DNA of 14,756 nucleotides from the NCBI GenBank assembly GCA_039033795.1, contig JBCCBY010000043.1:1-14756 (forward strand). Direction: 5' to 3'. Made by a program: the position numbers and the translations under genes. Source of the DNA: Parvularcula sp039033795. Lineage in GTDB: Bacteria; Pseudomonadota; Alphaproteobacteria; Caulobacterales; Parvularculaceae. The notes under the pieces were generated by a model. The model was given only the letters and a program-made list of their open reading frames with translations, was not told the origin of the DNA and ran no database searches. Shown here in pieces: positions 1 to 8,035 of the stretch (position 1 is the first letter of the stretch; each line of letters opens with the position of its first letter).

Positions 1-167
1 ACATTTTTTGGGCGGGTCCTTACAACCCCGCTGTCAGCTCAAAGATCAGTTCCTTTTTTTCATCCGTTCACCGCATAAATTTCAATATTATCAAAGCTGC
101 CATCGTCATTCACATATTGGCTGTCCTAAGTTATTGGATTTTCAAATCAACCAACCTCATCAAACCC
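1..167. other. Leader region without a supported gene
   Basis: I see no convincing gene here. The stretch is richer in A and T than what follows and has a run of seven T at about 54-60. A 21-codon open piece on the minus strand (about 56-118) ends in residues reading FDNIEIYAVNG, which looks like the end of a beta-sandwich protein. It is preceded in frame by a stop, so at most it is the debris of a gene. Confidence 0.4.
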
Positions 168-323
168 ATGTTCACAGGCCAGAAACCCGCGACACTGGTC
201 CCGGAAAGTGAGCGTGCGGAGACACCGCCTATTCGCACGGCCCTGCTTGCGGTTGGACTTTCGCTCGTGATGGTGCTGATGATTATCCTCTTCGCACCAG
301 AACCGGTGGACGATTTCTTTTAG
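168..323 (+). CDS. Small single-pass membrane protein, unknown function
   Basis: A 51-residue protein starting at the first ATG of the frame; an upstream TTG at 117 is a poor start. About 22 polar residues precede one hydrophobic helix (roughly residues 23-43, rich in Leu, Val, Ile and Met), followed by a short acidic tail ending EPVDDFF. I recognise no family. GC at third codon positions is high, as expected for a real gene here. The stop lies 18 bases before the cytochrome start, so the two are probably cotranscribed and this could be a small membrane partner of that cytochrome. No good ribosome binding site is visible. The tail resembles the last residues of the RTX protein at 9570-12767. 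The gene could still be a chance frame. Confidence 0.5.
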   Translation: MFTGQKPATLVPESERAETPPIRTALLAVGLSLVMVLMIILFAPEPVDDFF

Positions 324-341
324 GCTGTGGGAGAAATGAGC

Positions 342-812
342 ATGCGTACCCTGATTGTGGCGATGGTCGGTTTGGCCACCATCGCTGGTTCCAACGCGCT
401 TTCTGAAGACGGTGAATTAAGCGCGCGCGAAGCAGAAAAGGCCGTTTCGGTGCGCCAAAGTCTTTTTAGCCTGATTGGCTGGAACATCGGTGGGCTTGGG
501 CCCATTGCACGCGGACGGGCACCTTATGATGCCGACACCGTTGAAGAGAGTGCTGAGCGTTTGGCCCAGCTCGGCGCCATGATTCCCGATGCTTTTGCCG
601 CCGACACCAGCACGTCCGGTATTCGTAGTGAGGCGCGCCCAGTTATTTGGACGGAGTTCGACGCGTTCACTGAACACGCGACCGCCATGACAGCGGCAGC
701 TGAAGACGTTCGAGGTTTAGCTGCTGCCGGCGATGAGGAAGCGGCCCTCGCTGCGATTCGTCACCTCGCATCGACCTGTAAGTCTTGCCACCAATCCTAC
801 CGCACTGATTGA
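342..812 (+). CDS. Class II cytochrome c (cytochrome c'/c556 family)
   Basis: A 156-residue periplasmic haem protein. A Sec signal peptide covers about the first 19 residues (ending near GSNA). The haem attachment site CKSCH is near the C terminus at residues 146-150, which is diagnostic of the four-helix class II cytochromes. Helix 1 carries RQS (38-40), and a conserved loop GRAPYDA follows at about 58-64. By rough alignment with known cytochromes c', the distal haem position is Leu41 or Phe42 rather than Met. That favours a five-coordinate c'-type haem (gas binding or electron transfer) over a Met-ligated c556, but this is inference. ATG 342 is chosen because GGGAGA lies 7 bases upstream; ATG 336 and GTG 327 are in frame. 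The gene is next to a two-haem DUF1592 protein and may pass electrons to or from it. Confidence 0.9.
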   Translation: MRTLIVAMVGLATIAGSNALSEDGELSAREAEKAVSVRQSLFSLIGWNIGGLGPIARGRAPYDADTVEESAERLAQLGAMIPDAFAADTSTSGIRSEARPVIWTEFDAFTEHATAMTAAAEDVRGLAAAGDEEAALAAIRHLASTCKSCHQSYRTD

Positions 813-936
813 TAAACAACGGCGCGCGGCGGGCCACCCTCTAGCCAGCAGCGCTTAGCGCTTGACGGGCTTACCGCGTCGCAACAGGATATGGTTTATT
901 GTATCAAGAGGGAGCCCGTGCACGCAGGGAATGGGC

Positions 937-3397
937 GTGAACAGGGCATTTTGCGGCGTATCGATGCTGACATGGACGTGGCGAACGCAAGTGATGCTAT
1001 CAGCACTGGCCATGTTCAGTGCCGTTCTCGTCTTGGGCGCTGCCTCCCATGCCCAAGAACCGATGGATCAAACGACGGTTCAGCAGAACTTTGATCAGTA
1101 TTGGGATTTTCTTGACGATCACTGTTCCGGTTGCCACAACGATTATGATCTGACGGCGGATTTATCGATTGATGACCTTGCCGGCAGCGATCTTCGCGAT
1201 GGCCATAACACCGAAGCGTGGGAAAAAATCCTTCGCCAGGTCCGCACCCAAGAGATGCCGCCGCGAGATAAGCGCCAACCTTCGATGGAAGCGCGCCTTG
1301 CGTTCGCCCACGGTCTAGAATCGTCGCTCGATGCCTATGCAGCCGCGAACCCTGATCCTGGACGCGCCACACTTCGTCGGCTCAACCGCGCTGAATATGC
1401 AAATGCCGTCCGCGATTTGTTGGACCTCGATATCGATATAGCTGATCAATTGCCGGCTGATAATTCTGGGTACGGTTTTGATAACATCGCCGACGTGCTC
1501 ACGGTTTCACCAACACTGATGGAGCGTTACCTGGTGGTGGCTGGACGCATCGCGCGTTTGGCCACCGGGCTGGCGCCAGACAGTCCAGCGGTCACCACCT
1601 ATCAAGTGCCCAAAGATGGTTCGATCAAGAACTCCGGTCGCCCTGCTTACAACGAGCGCGCGAGTGATGATCTACCGCTTACGTCCCGAGGCGGCGGCGT
1701 TGTCGACTACTATGCCCCTCACGCAGGCGTTTATGAAATCAGTGGTTATCTCAACGCCAACACCAACAACGAAGTCGATCGTGATGCGGCGGATAAATAC
1801 GGTGTGCGCATCACCTTATCGGCTGGACCGCATCGGGTCGGAATGGCTTTTCGGCGTCGTCTTGGTCCTGATGAATCGATTGAGACCCTGAGCAACACCA
1901 CAGATGTTGTGGTGTTGCCGACGGATCCACCTGCGATGCTCGATCTTGACGTTTTGGTGGATGGCGCGCGTGCATCGACGCTTAAGGTGCCATCGTACCG
2001 GATGTCGCCCCGGTTTGCGCAGACCAACTTCCCGCGCGATGTCCTGCAAATCGATATCGCGGGACCGTTTGAACCCGATCGTCACAGCGAGACGGCCAGC
2101 CAGCAAAAAATATTCATCTGTCGGCCAACAGAAGCCGCTGAGGAAGACCCTTGCGCAGAAGACATTCTCGCCGCGCTGGCCCGCAAAGCCTATCGCCGCG
2201 CCGTCTCGGACACTGATCTTTCACCGTTGATGTCGATCTACCGTGCCGAAAGAAAGAGTGCTGATTTCGAACACGGAATAGCGGCCGCCCTCGAAGCGCT
2301 GCTGGTGTCACCGAGCTTTCTTTTCTTGGACGAACAAGATCCCGTCGATCTGGCGACGGGTGAGATTCGTTCCCTCGATAGCCTGGAATTGGCGTCACGT
2401 CTGTCGCTTTTCCTATGGAGCAGCATTCCCGATGACGAACTCCTCACGCTCGCCGAAACAGGAGCGTTGCAGGAACAGGACATCCTCGAGAACCAAGTGC
2501 TCCGTATGCTCAGTGATCAGCGCGCCGATGCACTCACCGACAATTTTGCCGGCCAATGGCTCCACCTCCGCAATCTCGAGACTCATCGCCCCGATATCAA
2601 TGTGTTCCCTGATTTTGATGTTCGATTGAGCGCCGCGATGCAGCGAGAAACCGAAATGTTCTTCCGCTACATTATGGCCACCAATCGAAGCGTTTTCGAT
2701 TTTATTGCCGCCGACTACACGTTCTTGAATGAGCGGCTCGCCGATCATTATGGTATTCACGGTGTTCAGGGCACTGCCCTTCGCCGAGTGTATCTTGATC
2801 CCGACGCGCGTCGCGGCGGTGTTCTCGGCCAAGGCTCGGTTTTAACCGTCACATCCTATGCCAACCACACATCCGTTGTGCGCCGGGGTCACTGGATTCT
2901 TGAGAACATTCTTGGCGCCCCCCACCCCTCCCCCACCTCCAGACGTCCCCGCCCTTCAAGAAATGCGCATCGACGGACAAATCCTCACCATGCGCCAGCA
3001 GTTGGAGCGCCACCGCGCTGACCCCGTGTGCTCAACATGCCATTCAAAAATCGATCCTCTCGGTTTTGCGCTCGAAGGTTTTGACGCTGTGGGCGGTTAT
3101 CGAACCACCGAAAACGGGGTCGCTGTCGACACGTCTGCGATCATGTCGAATGGTCGTCAGTTTACTGGATTTCGAGGCCTCCAAGAGGTGTTGATGGAGC
3201 GTCAAGACGAGTTCGCCCATACCTTTGCTGAACGCTTGCTAACCTATGCTCTGGGGCGCGGCTTGACGGCAAAGGATCAGCCCACTGTTCGTCAAATCGT
3301 TCGCGATGCGTCAAAAGACGATTACCGAATTCATTCCTTCGTGCACGCTATTGTTCAGAGCGAACCTTTTCTATCGAAACGGAAACCAGCGATATGA
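937..3397 (+). CDS. DUF1592/DUF1588/DUF1585 two-haem exported protein, frameshifted
   Basis: A member of the PSD1-like family best known from planctomycetes, about 819 residues if the frameshift is bridged. The order is: Sec signal ending ASHA, haem site CSGCH (about 63-67), DUF1587 (about 142-205), a beta-rich carbohydrate-binding-like stretch (about 255-350), DUF1595 (about 409-465), DUF1592 (about 480-605), DUF1588 (about 620-715), a second haem site CSTCH (about 698-702), then DUF1585 (DPLGFALEGFDAVGGYRT). The frame breaks in C6 at 2918-2923. Skipping one C restores the family's proline run before DVPAL; without the skip, translation ends at 3021 and loses the second haem. GTG 937 has AGGGA 6 bases upstream; ATG 964 also gives a good signal peptide. 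The function is not established: probably periplasmic oxidation or electron transfer with the coupled DUF1552 protein. It may be a sequencing error, a pseudogene or true recoding. Confidence 0.9.
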
Positions 3398-4728
3398 TCA
3401 AGATGCGTGAGCCCTTGAGCCGCCGCACTCTTCTTCGTGGTCTCGGCGTGACGATGGCCCTGCCCATGCTGGAGGCAATGGTCCCAGCACGCGCTAGTGC
3501 GGCAACCGCAGGACCAAAGCGGCTGTCAATTTTTTATACGCCAAACGGCATGATCATGCCGGAGTTCGTTCCATCCACCGAAGGGCGCGGTTTCACGATG
3601 CCCTCCACACTCGCTTCTCTTGAACCATTCCGTGAAAAGATGAATGTGGTGACCGGGTTGGGCCATTATCAAGCCAGCCCGTTTGGAGACAAGTCCGCTG
3701 GCCATGGTCCCACATGCCCGGCCTTTCTGACAGCAACCCATGTGAAACAAACCGAGGGCTTTGATATCCGTGCTGGGGTGTCTGCTGATCAAGTCGTGGC
3801 GCGGGCGATTGGGCAGGAGACCCCCTTCTCGTCTCTAGAATTGGGCATTGAACCAGCCAGCGCTGCGGGCAGTTGCGACATCAACTACTCTTGTGCGTAC
3901 ACAAATGGCATTTCTTGGCGGACACCAACAAGCCCCCTTCCGGTGACCGCCAACCCGCGCGTTGTTTTTGAACGCCTGTTTGCAGATGGGGCGCTCAGCG
4001 AAGAAGAGCGCGTCAAACAGCTGCAACGGCGCACCAGCGTGCTCGATTTCGTTATGGAAGACGCAGCACGGCTGTCTGGCGATCTTGGTGCGCACGACAA
4101 GATGAAGATGGAAGAATATCTCGAAGCCACGCGCGATGTCGAACGCCGCGTCCAACGATCAATGACCAACGCAGCGTCGGTGGATCTGGGCGATTTTGAA
4201 CCGCCCGCGGGTATCCCTGATGACTTTGAGCAGCACGCTAAGATGATGGTCGACCTTCAAGTCCTAGCGTTCCAAGCTGATCTAACCCGCGTTGTCACTT
4301 TTATGGTGGGCCGTGAAATTTCGAACCGAACATATCCAGAAATTGGCGTGCCCGACGCGCATCACATGCTGAGCCATCACGGCGACAACCCAGAAAAAAT
4401 GGCCAAAGTGGCTCGGATCAATGCATTCCACCTTGAACAGTATGCTTATCTTCTGAGGCGACTATCGGATACAACCGATGGCGATGGCACGCTCCTCGAC
4501 CGTACCGTGACGATGTCGGGCGCGGCCATCGGTGATTCGAACGCGCATGATTACATGGATCTTCCGGTCACCATCGCTGGTGGTCTGATCAAAGGGGGAG
4601 AGCATATCAAGACGGCCAAGGACACGCCGATGGCGAATCTTCTGTTGTCGATTATGCATCTCCTCGATGTTCCTGAAGAGCAGTTCGGCGATAGCACGGG
4701 CCCCCTCACCCAATTGCAGGCAGCTTAA
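3394..4728 (+). CDS. DUF1552 (HXXSHH motif) Tat-exported protein
   Basis: A 444-residue protein of the DUF1552 family (PF07586). The N terminus has a twin-arginine signal, SRRTLLRG at residues 9-16, followed by a hydrophobic stretch and an Ala-rich cleavage region near residue 37. Tat export implies folding, perhaps with a cofactor, before crossing the membrane. The family-defining HXXSHH motif is HMLSHH at 324-329. A conserved NGMIMPEF block is at 51-58 and a TMSGAAIGDSNAHD block at 373-386. The start ATG overlaps the stop of the DUF1592 gene (ATGA), which indicates translational coupling. DUF1592 and DUF1552 proteins are commonly paired in bacteria, and a shared complex is a reasonable inference. 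The enzymatic role is unknown. Length and motifs look intact. Confidence 0.95.
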   Translation: MIKMREPLSRRTLLRGLGVTMALPMLEAMVPARASAATAGPKRLSIFYTPNGMIMPEFVPSTEGRGFTMPSTLASLEPFREKMNVVTGLGHYQASPFGDKSAGHGPTCPAFLTATHVKQTEGFDIRAGVSADQVVARAIGQETPFSSLELGIEPASAAGSCDINYSCAYTNGISWRTPTSPLPVTANPRVVFERLFADGALSEEERVKQLQRRTSVLDFVMEDAARLSGDLGAHDKMKMEEYLEATRDVERRVQRSMTNAASVDLGDFEPPAGIPDDFEQHAKMMVDLQVLAFQADLTRVVTFMVGREISNRTYPEIGVPDAHHMLSHHGDNPEKMAKVARINAFHLEQYAYLLRRLSDTTDGDGTLLDRTVTMSGAAIGDSNAHDYMDLPVTIAGGLIKGGEHIKTAKDTPMANLLLSIMHLLDVPEEQFGDSTGPLTQLQAA

Positions 4729-4738
4729 GGCCGTGGAT

Positions 4739-6139
4739 GTGTTTCCTCGTCTCACGGTGTTGTGTGCGGCGGTGGTTCTGGCTGCTTGCGGCGGAAGCTT
4801 GGAGTCGGACAACACTGTGTCTCGTCGATCCGCCACGTTGATTGACCTGGACCGTGCTGTTCGCCTTGGCGATCTCGCATCCGTTGAAAAGGCCATTGCT
4901 CAGGGGGCTGATGTCAATGCGCGACTGACCTATGGCGCGACGGCTCTCATGTGGGCAATCGATAGCCAGGATCTCAACATCACGATCGCTCTTTTAAACG
5001 CTGGTGCAGACCCCAATCTCACCGACGATGATGGAGCGACAGCTCTGATGATCTCTTGCGAGTTGGGCGGGGACGCTATCGTCGGGCGACTTGTCGAGGC
5101 AAGGGTCAATGTCAATCAGGCGCGTGCGGATGGTGTTGGTCCCCTCGCGGTTTGCGCGCGACACGCATCGACGGCGACGGTGTCGCAACTTATTGCGTCT
5201 GGTGCTGACGTGACAACGATCGATGCGGGCGGGCTGACGCCCCTGATGTGGGCGGCGTCCGGCGGGAAGGCAGGCAGTGTGCGGGCGCTCGCAGAAGCAG
5301 GGGCGGACGTCAATGCAACGTCCAACGCCGGTTTCAGCCCACTGTTCTTTGCCATTAAGAGCCAAGACCTAGAGACACTCGAGACCATTTTGGCCTTGGG
5401 CGGTGACGCGAGCCATATCGGGCCGAAAAATACGACAGCTGTTCAGCTTGCTGTTTATCAAAAGAACTTTGATGCGGTCCGAATTTTGATGAAAGAAGGC
5501 GTCAGCCTAACGGCGCTTGATCGGCACGGATACGCGCTCCTCCACGCCGCCTCCGCCGCTGGTGATATGGGGCTTGTGCAGCTATTGATCGATGCGGGTT
5601 CGAACCCCAATCAACGCACCGGCCCATCGCAAATCACGTATGTGACAGAAGCGAACTTTGGTGTTCCGCCTCCGGATATTCCGCCTTTAACGCCTTTTCT
5701 TCTCGCAGCTGAGAATGGGCATGTGGCGGTGATGCTCGCCTTGCTTGATGGGGGGGCTGATCCTGCATTTGTCGACGGAGATGGTCGCAACGTGCTTCAT
5801 GCCGCCGCCAAGGGTGGTTCGGCCGAGGCGCTGTCCTTGGCGCTCTCGCTCGCGCCCGATCCCAACATGACGACGGACGACGGTGCGACGCCGCTTCATC
5901 TCCTGCTCTGGTTTGCCAGTGGAGAGCCGAAGGATGCCGAGGAGACCGAGGCGATGATGCGCATCCTCGCCGACGCAGGCGCTCGGACTGATATCCCCAA
6001 TGGAAGAGGTCGCACCGCCGAAGCTGTTGCTTTTGAAGGACTGGCAAGCATCCAATCGATCTTTGTTGATGTCTTTTCTTCGTCCTCACCTGCGGGCGTC
6101 GTCACGGCGCAAGATGGCGAAACGCAGGGCAAAGGGTAA
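4739..6139 (+). CDS. Ankyrin-repeat lipoprotein
   Basis: A 466-residue protein. GTG 4739 is preferred because AAGG lies 8 bases upstream, across the previous stop, and it gives a compact lipoprotein signal of MFPRL, a hydrophobic core and lipobox LAAC, with the lipidated Cys at 17. Gly follows the Cys, so outer-membrane delivery is possible. About 12 ankyrin repeats fill the rest; clear ones read GATALMWAI...GADPN, GLTPLMWAA...GADVN and GYALLHAA...GSNPN. A 25-residue insert rich in Pro (about residues 300-325) separates repeats 8 and 9. Ankyrin repeats bind proteins. The gene begins 10 bases after the DUF1552 stop, so it is very likely the third cistron of that operon and may scaffold the redox proteins at the membrane. 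No enzymatic domain is visible. Confidence 0.92.
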   Translation: MFPRLTVLCAAVVLAACGGSLESDNTVSRRSATLIDLDRAVRLGDLASVEKAIAQGADVNARLTYGATALMWAIDSQDLNITIALLNAGADPNLTDDDGATALMISCELGGDAIVGRLVEARVNVNQARADGVGPLAVCARHASTATVSQLIASGADVTTIDAGGLTPLMWAASGGKAGSVRALAEAGADVNATSNAGFSPLFFAIKSQDLETLETILALGGDASHIGPKNTTAVQLAVYQKNFDAVRILMKEGVSLTALDRHGYALLHAASAAGDMGLVQLLIDAGSNPNQRTGPSQITYVTEANFGVPPPDIPPLTPFLLAAENGHVAVMLALLDGGADPAFVDGDGRNVLHAAAKGGSAEALSLALSLAPDPNMTTDDGATPLHLLLWFASGEPKDAEETEAMMRILADAGARTDIPNGRGRTAEAVAFEGLASIQSIFVDVFSSSSPAGVVTAQDGETQGKG

Positions 6140-6211
6140 CGCCATCGGAGTCCCGAAGGACGATAAGGTCGCGGGATCATCGAAACGATGAAAGGCCTCA
6201 TATGTTGCCCA

Positions 6212-6231
6212 CAAAAAGCTGTCGTTGACAG
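6212..6231 (-). terminator. Probable rho-independent terminator of the TetR gene
   Basis: On the minus strand, 5 bases after the TetR stop, the sequence forms CTGTC, loop AAC, GACAG, then C and five T. The stem is short (5 bp) but the T run is directly adjacent. It lies in the 97-base gap between two convergent genes. Confidence 0.5.
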
Positions 6232-6236
6232 TTCGC

Positions 6237-6905
6237 TCACTTTGTTTCTTGCGCTGTCGAGACAATCCCTGAACTGACAAAATCAAGAAAAGGCTCTTTG
6301 AGGCGTTTTACATCGACTGACTGGAACACCCCTCCCGACAGCGTATCGAGTCTCTTGTTATCACAGACCGCATAAAGCGTCGTGCTCAGAAGAAACTGAA
6401 AACAGCACTGTATTCTGTACGCACTCGCGCCAGGGAATGTCGCGTGCAGCGCATCGATAAACTTATGTGCATGCTCATCATATTTTCGACTGACGACGTT
6501 ATCCGTCCAGATTTTTTGGACCGCCAGGTGTGCAATCAAGATGCAATAGTTTTTCCAACCAGGAGAATCTCCTCCAGCAAAATCGAGCATCGGTCCGGCA
6601 AAGGAGTCCACGATATGCCGCGCGGATGATTGAGGCCGGGTTGGGCTGACATCAACCGCATGCAGCCTTTCGGTACGTATTTGCGCGAGCGGCTCAATCC
6701 GCCGGTCGATCACCGCCATAAAGAGCATTTCCTTCGAAGCAAAATGATAGTTGACGCTGGCGTTACGGAGGCTCGCCCGTTCGGTAATGTCGCGCACCGA
6801 CACACCGAAATAACCGCGCTCGGCGAAGAGTTCTTCAGCAGTATCAAGCAATCGAGTACGGACGATATCAGACTTTTTGTATCCGGTGGTCACGTTTTGA
6901 TTCAT
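6237..6905 (-). CDS. TetR/AcrR-family transcriptional regulator
   Basis: A 222-residue DNA-binding repressor type. The N-terminal helix-turn-helix is typical: LLDTAEELFAERGYFGVSV (about 19-37), recognition helix region SLRNASVNYHF (about 44-54), then SKEMLF. The rest is the variable ligand-binding and dimer domain, which I cannot assign to a subfamily; it has three Cys (two of them adjacent) and several aromatic residues. ATG 6905 is chosen over a TTG at 6944 because the extra 13 residues look like leader. The gene diverges from the hydrolase/cyclase operon at 7043, and a perfect inverted repeat lies between them. The usual arrangement would be repression of the operon, and of itself, with a pathway compound as inducer. 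A terminator-like hairpin follows the stop. Confidence 0.93.
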   Translation of the reverse strand: MNQNVTTGYKKSDIVRTRLLDTAEELFAERGYFGVSVRDITERASLRNASVNYHFASKEMLFMAVIDRRIEPLAQIRTERLHAVDVSPTRPQSSARHIVDSFAGPMLDFAGGDSPGWKNYCILIAHLAVQKIWTDNVVSRKYDEHAHKFIDALHATFPGASAYRIQCCFQFLLSTTLYAVCDNKRLDTLSGGVFQSVDVKRLKEPFLDFVSSGIVSTAQETK

Positions 6906-6986
6906 CCCGACGGTATTTCGAACAGTGCCAACAATAACACCCAATCAACAAAAACGAAACACTTGCTTCACTTTCAAATTCTGATA

Positions 6987-7002
6987 TGAAACAATAGTTT
7001 CA
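6987..7002. promoter_or_regulatory. Candidate TetR operator
   Basis: TGAAAC, four bases AATA, GTTTCA: a perfect 6-bp inverted repeat 41 bases before the hydrolase start and 81 bases from the TetR start. A further TTTCA at 6972-6976 forms a second, wider inverted repeat with the left half-site. A possible -10 (TATGAA, 6985-6990) with TTGCTT (6963-6968) as a weak -35 would be covered by the repeat. Size and symmetry fit TetR operators; binding is inferred from position. Confidence 0.65.
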
Positions 7003-7042
7003 CATTTAGTCTGCGATGACGCCCAAAAACTGGACATGACCC

Positions 7043-8035
7043 ATGAGACTTCGGCGTATCCTCAAAGACCGCGGCCCCACCGTTCAGGCCCAAGGTCAAA
7101 ACGGGTGGGTACAGCTTGACCGCATTGAGGATCTTTCCACGATTGGAGGAGACTTAGGGACAACGAACAATTTATCCGATGACGTTCTATCAGTTTTGGC
7201 TTTGGGCCCCGCGGGTTGGTCGGCCCTCGCTGAGCGCGTCGATCAACTCGATTCTGACGATGACGGATCAATAAAACCAATCCTCCCATTCGCACCCGCC
7301 TCTTTTCGTGATTTCATGCTGTTTGAGGACCATGTGATTGCCGCCAGCCGCGGTTATGCTCGGCGTTTCATGCCTTTGTCTTTCCCTGTGACGCGGGCGA
7401 TCGAGTTTATCACCAGAAAACCGATGAACGTGTTCCGCCCTCACCGCCTTTGGTATCAGCAGCCAATCTATTACCTCAGCAATCATCTCAATATCGTGGT
7501 ATCGGGTACACCGATCACCTGGCCCCGCTACTCTTCGGCGTTGGACTATGAGTTGGAGCTGGGCGCCGTTTTGGCCCACCCCCTGCACAATGCCACTGCT
7601 GAAGAGGCCCACCGAGCAATTGGCGGGTTCGTTGTTCTCAACGACTTCAGTGCCCGTGATGTCCAAAAAGAGGAAATGGACAGCGGCTTCGGCCCACAAA
7701 AGGCCAAACACTTCGCCTCCTCGATATCGAGCACGATTGTCACCGCCGATGAGGTGCTCGCCTCGATTGACCAGCTAAACGCAACCGTCGAAATCAATGG
7801 GCATGTCGTTGCTCAGTGCAGATCGGAAGGAATGCACCACAGCTTGGCGGAGGCGATTGCTTTTGCCTCAAAAGGCGAAAAGCTCTTTCCTGGGGAGCTC
7901 TTTGGATCGGGGACCTTCCCAGGAGGCGCAGGGATAGAAAACGGAGCATGGCTTCGTCCCCAAGATGACTTGCGCTTGACCATCGATCGTGTGGGCAGTG
8001 TTCAGAATATGATCCGTGAGGAGACAGCACCATGA
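7043..8035 (+). CDS. Fumarylacetoacetase (FAH)-family hydrolase
   Basis: A 330-residue protein of the FAH family (PF01557), which cleaves C-C bonds of diketo acids or related decarboxylation and hydration substrates with a divalent metal. Visible active-site pieces are FRDFMLFEDHV (88-98), the metal-binding glutamates in DYELEL (E170, E172), NDFSARD with D201, the lysine in GPQKAKHFASS (K220 or K222), and the GSGT turn with T291. All key positions of a working enzyme appear present. The length and the extra N-terminal domain resemble full-size fumarylacetoacetases more than the short FAHD type, but the substrate cannot be named. No homogentisate or tyrosine pathway gene is nearby, so fumarylacetoacetate itself is not assumed. 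It is the first gene of an operon, overlapping the cyclase by ATGA, and is probably controlled by the divergent TetR. Confidence 0.93.
   Translation: MRLRRILKDRGPTVQAQGQNGWVQLDRIEDLSTIGGDLGTTNNLSDDVLSVLALGPAGWSALAERVDQLDSDDDGSIKPILPFAPASFRDFMLFEDHVIAASRGYARRFMPLSFPVTRAIEFITRKPMNVFRPHRLWYQQPIYYLSNHLNIVVSGTPITWPRYSSALDYELELGAVLAHPLHNATAEEAHRAIGGFVVLNDFSARDVQKEEMDSGFGPQKAKHFASSISSTIVTADEVLASIDQLNATVEINGHVVAQCRSEGMHHSLAEAIAFASKGEKLFPGELFGSGTFPGGAGIENGAWLRPQDDLRLTIDRVGSVQNMIREETAP

Noticed and set aside
56..118. Minus-strand 21-codon end resembling a beta-sandwich protein
   Set aside because: It is preceded in frame by a stop and too short to support a gene.
6177..6191. TCATCG-AAA-CGATGA hairpin after the ankyrin gene
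   Set aside because: It is a clean 6-bp stem but has no T run on the plus strand, so it is not called a terminator.
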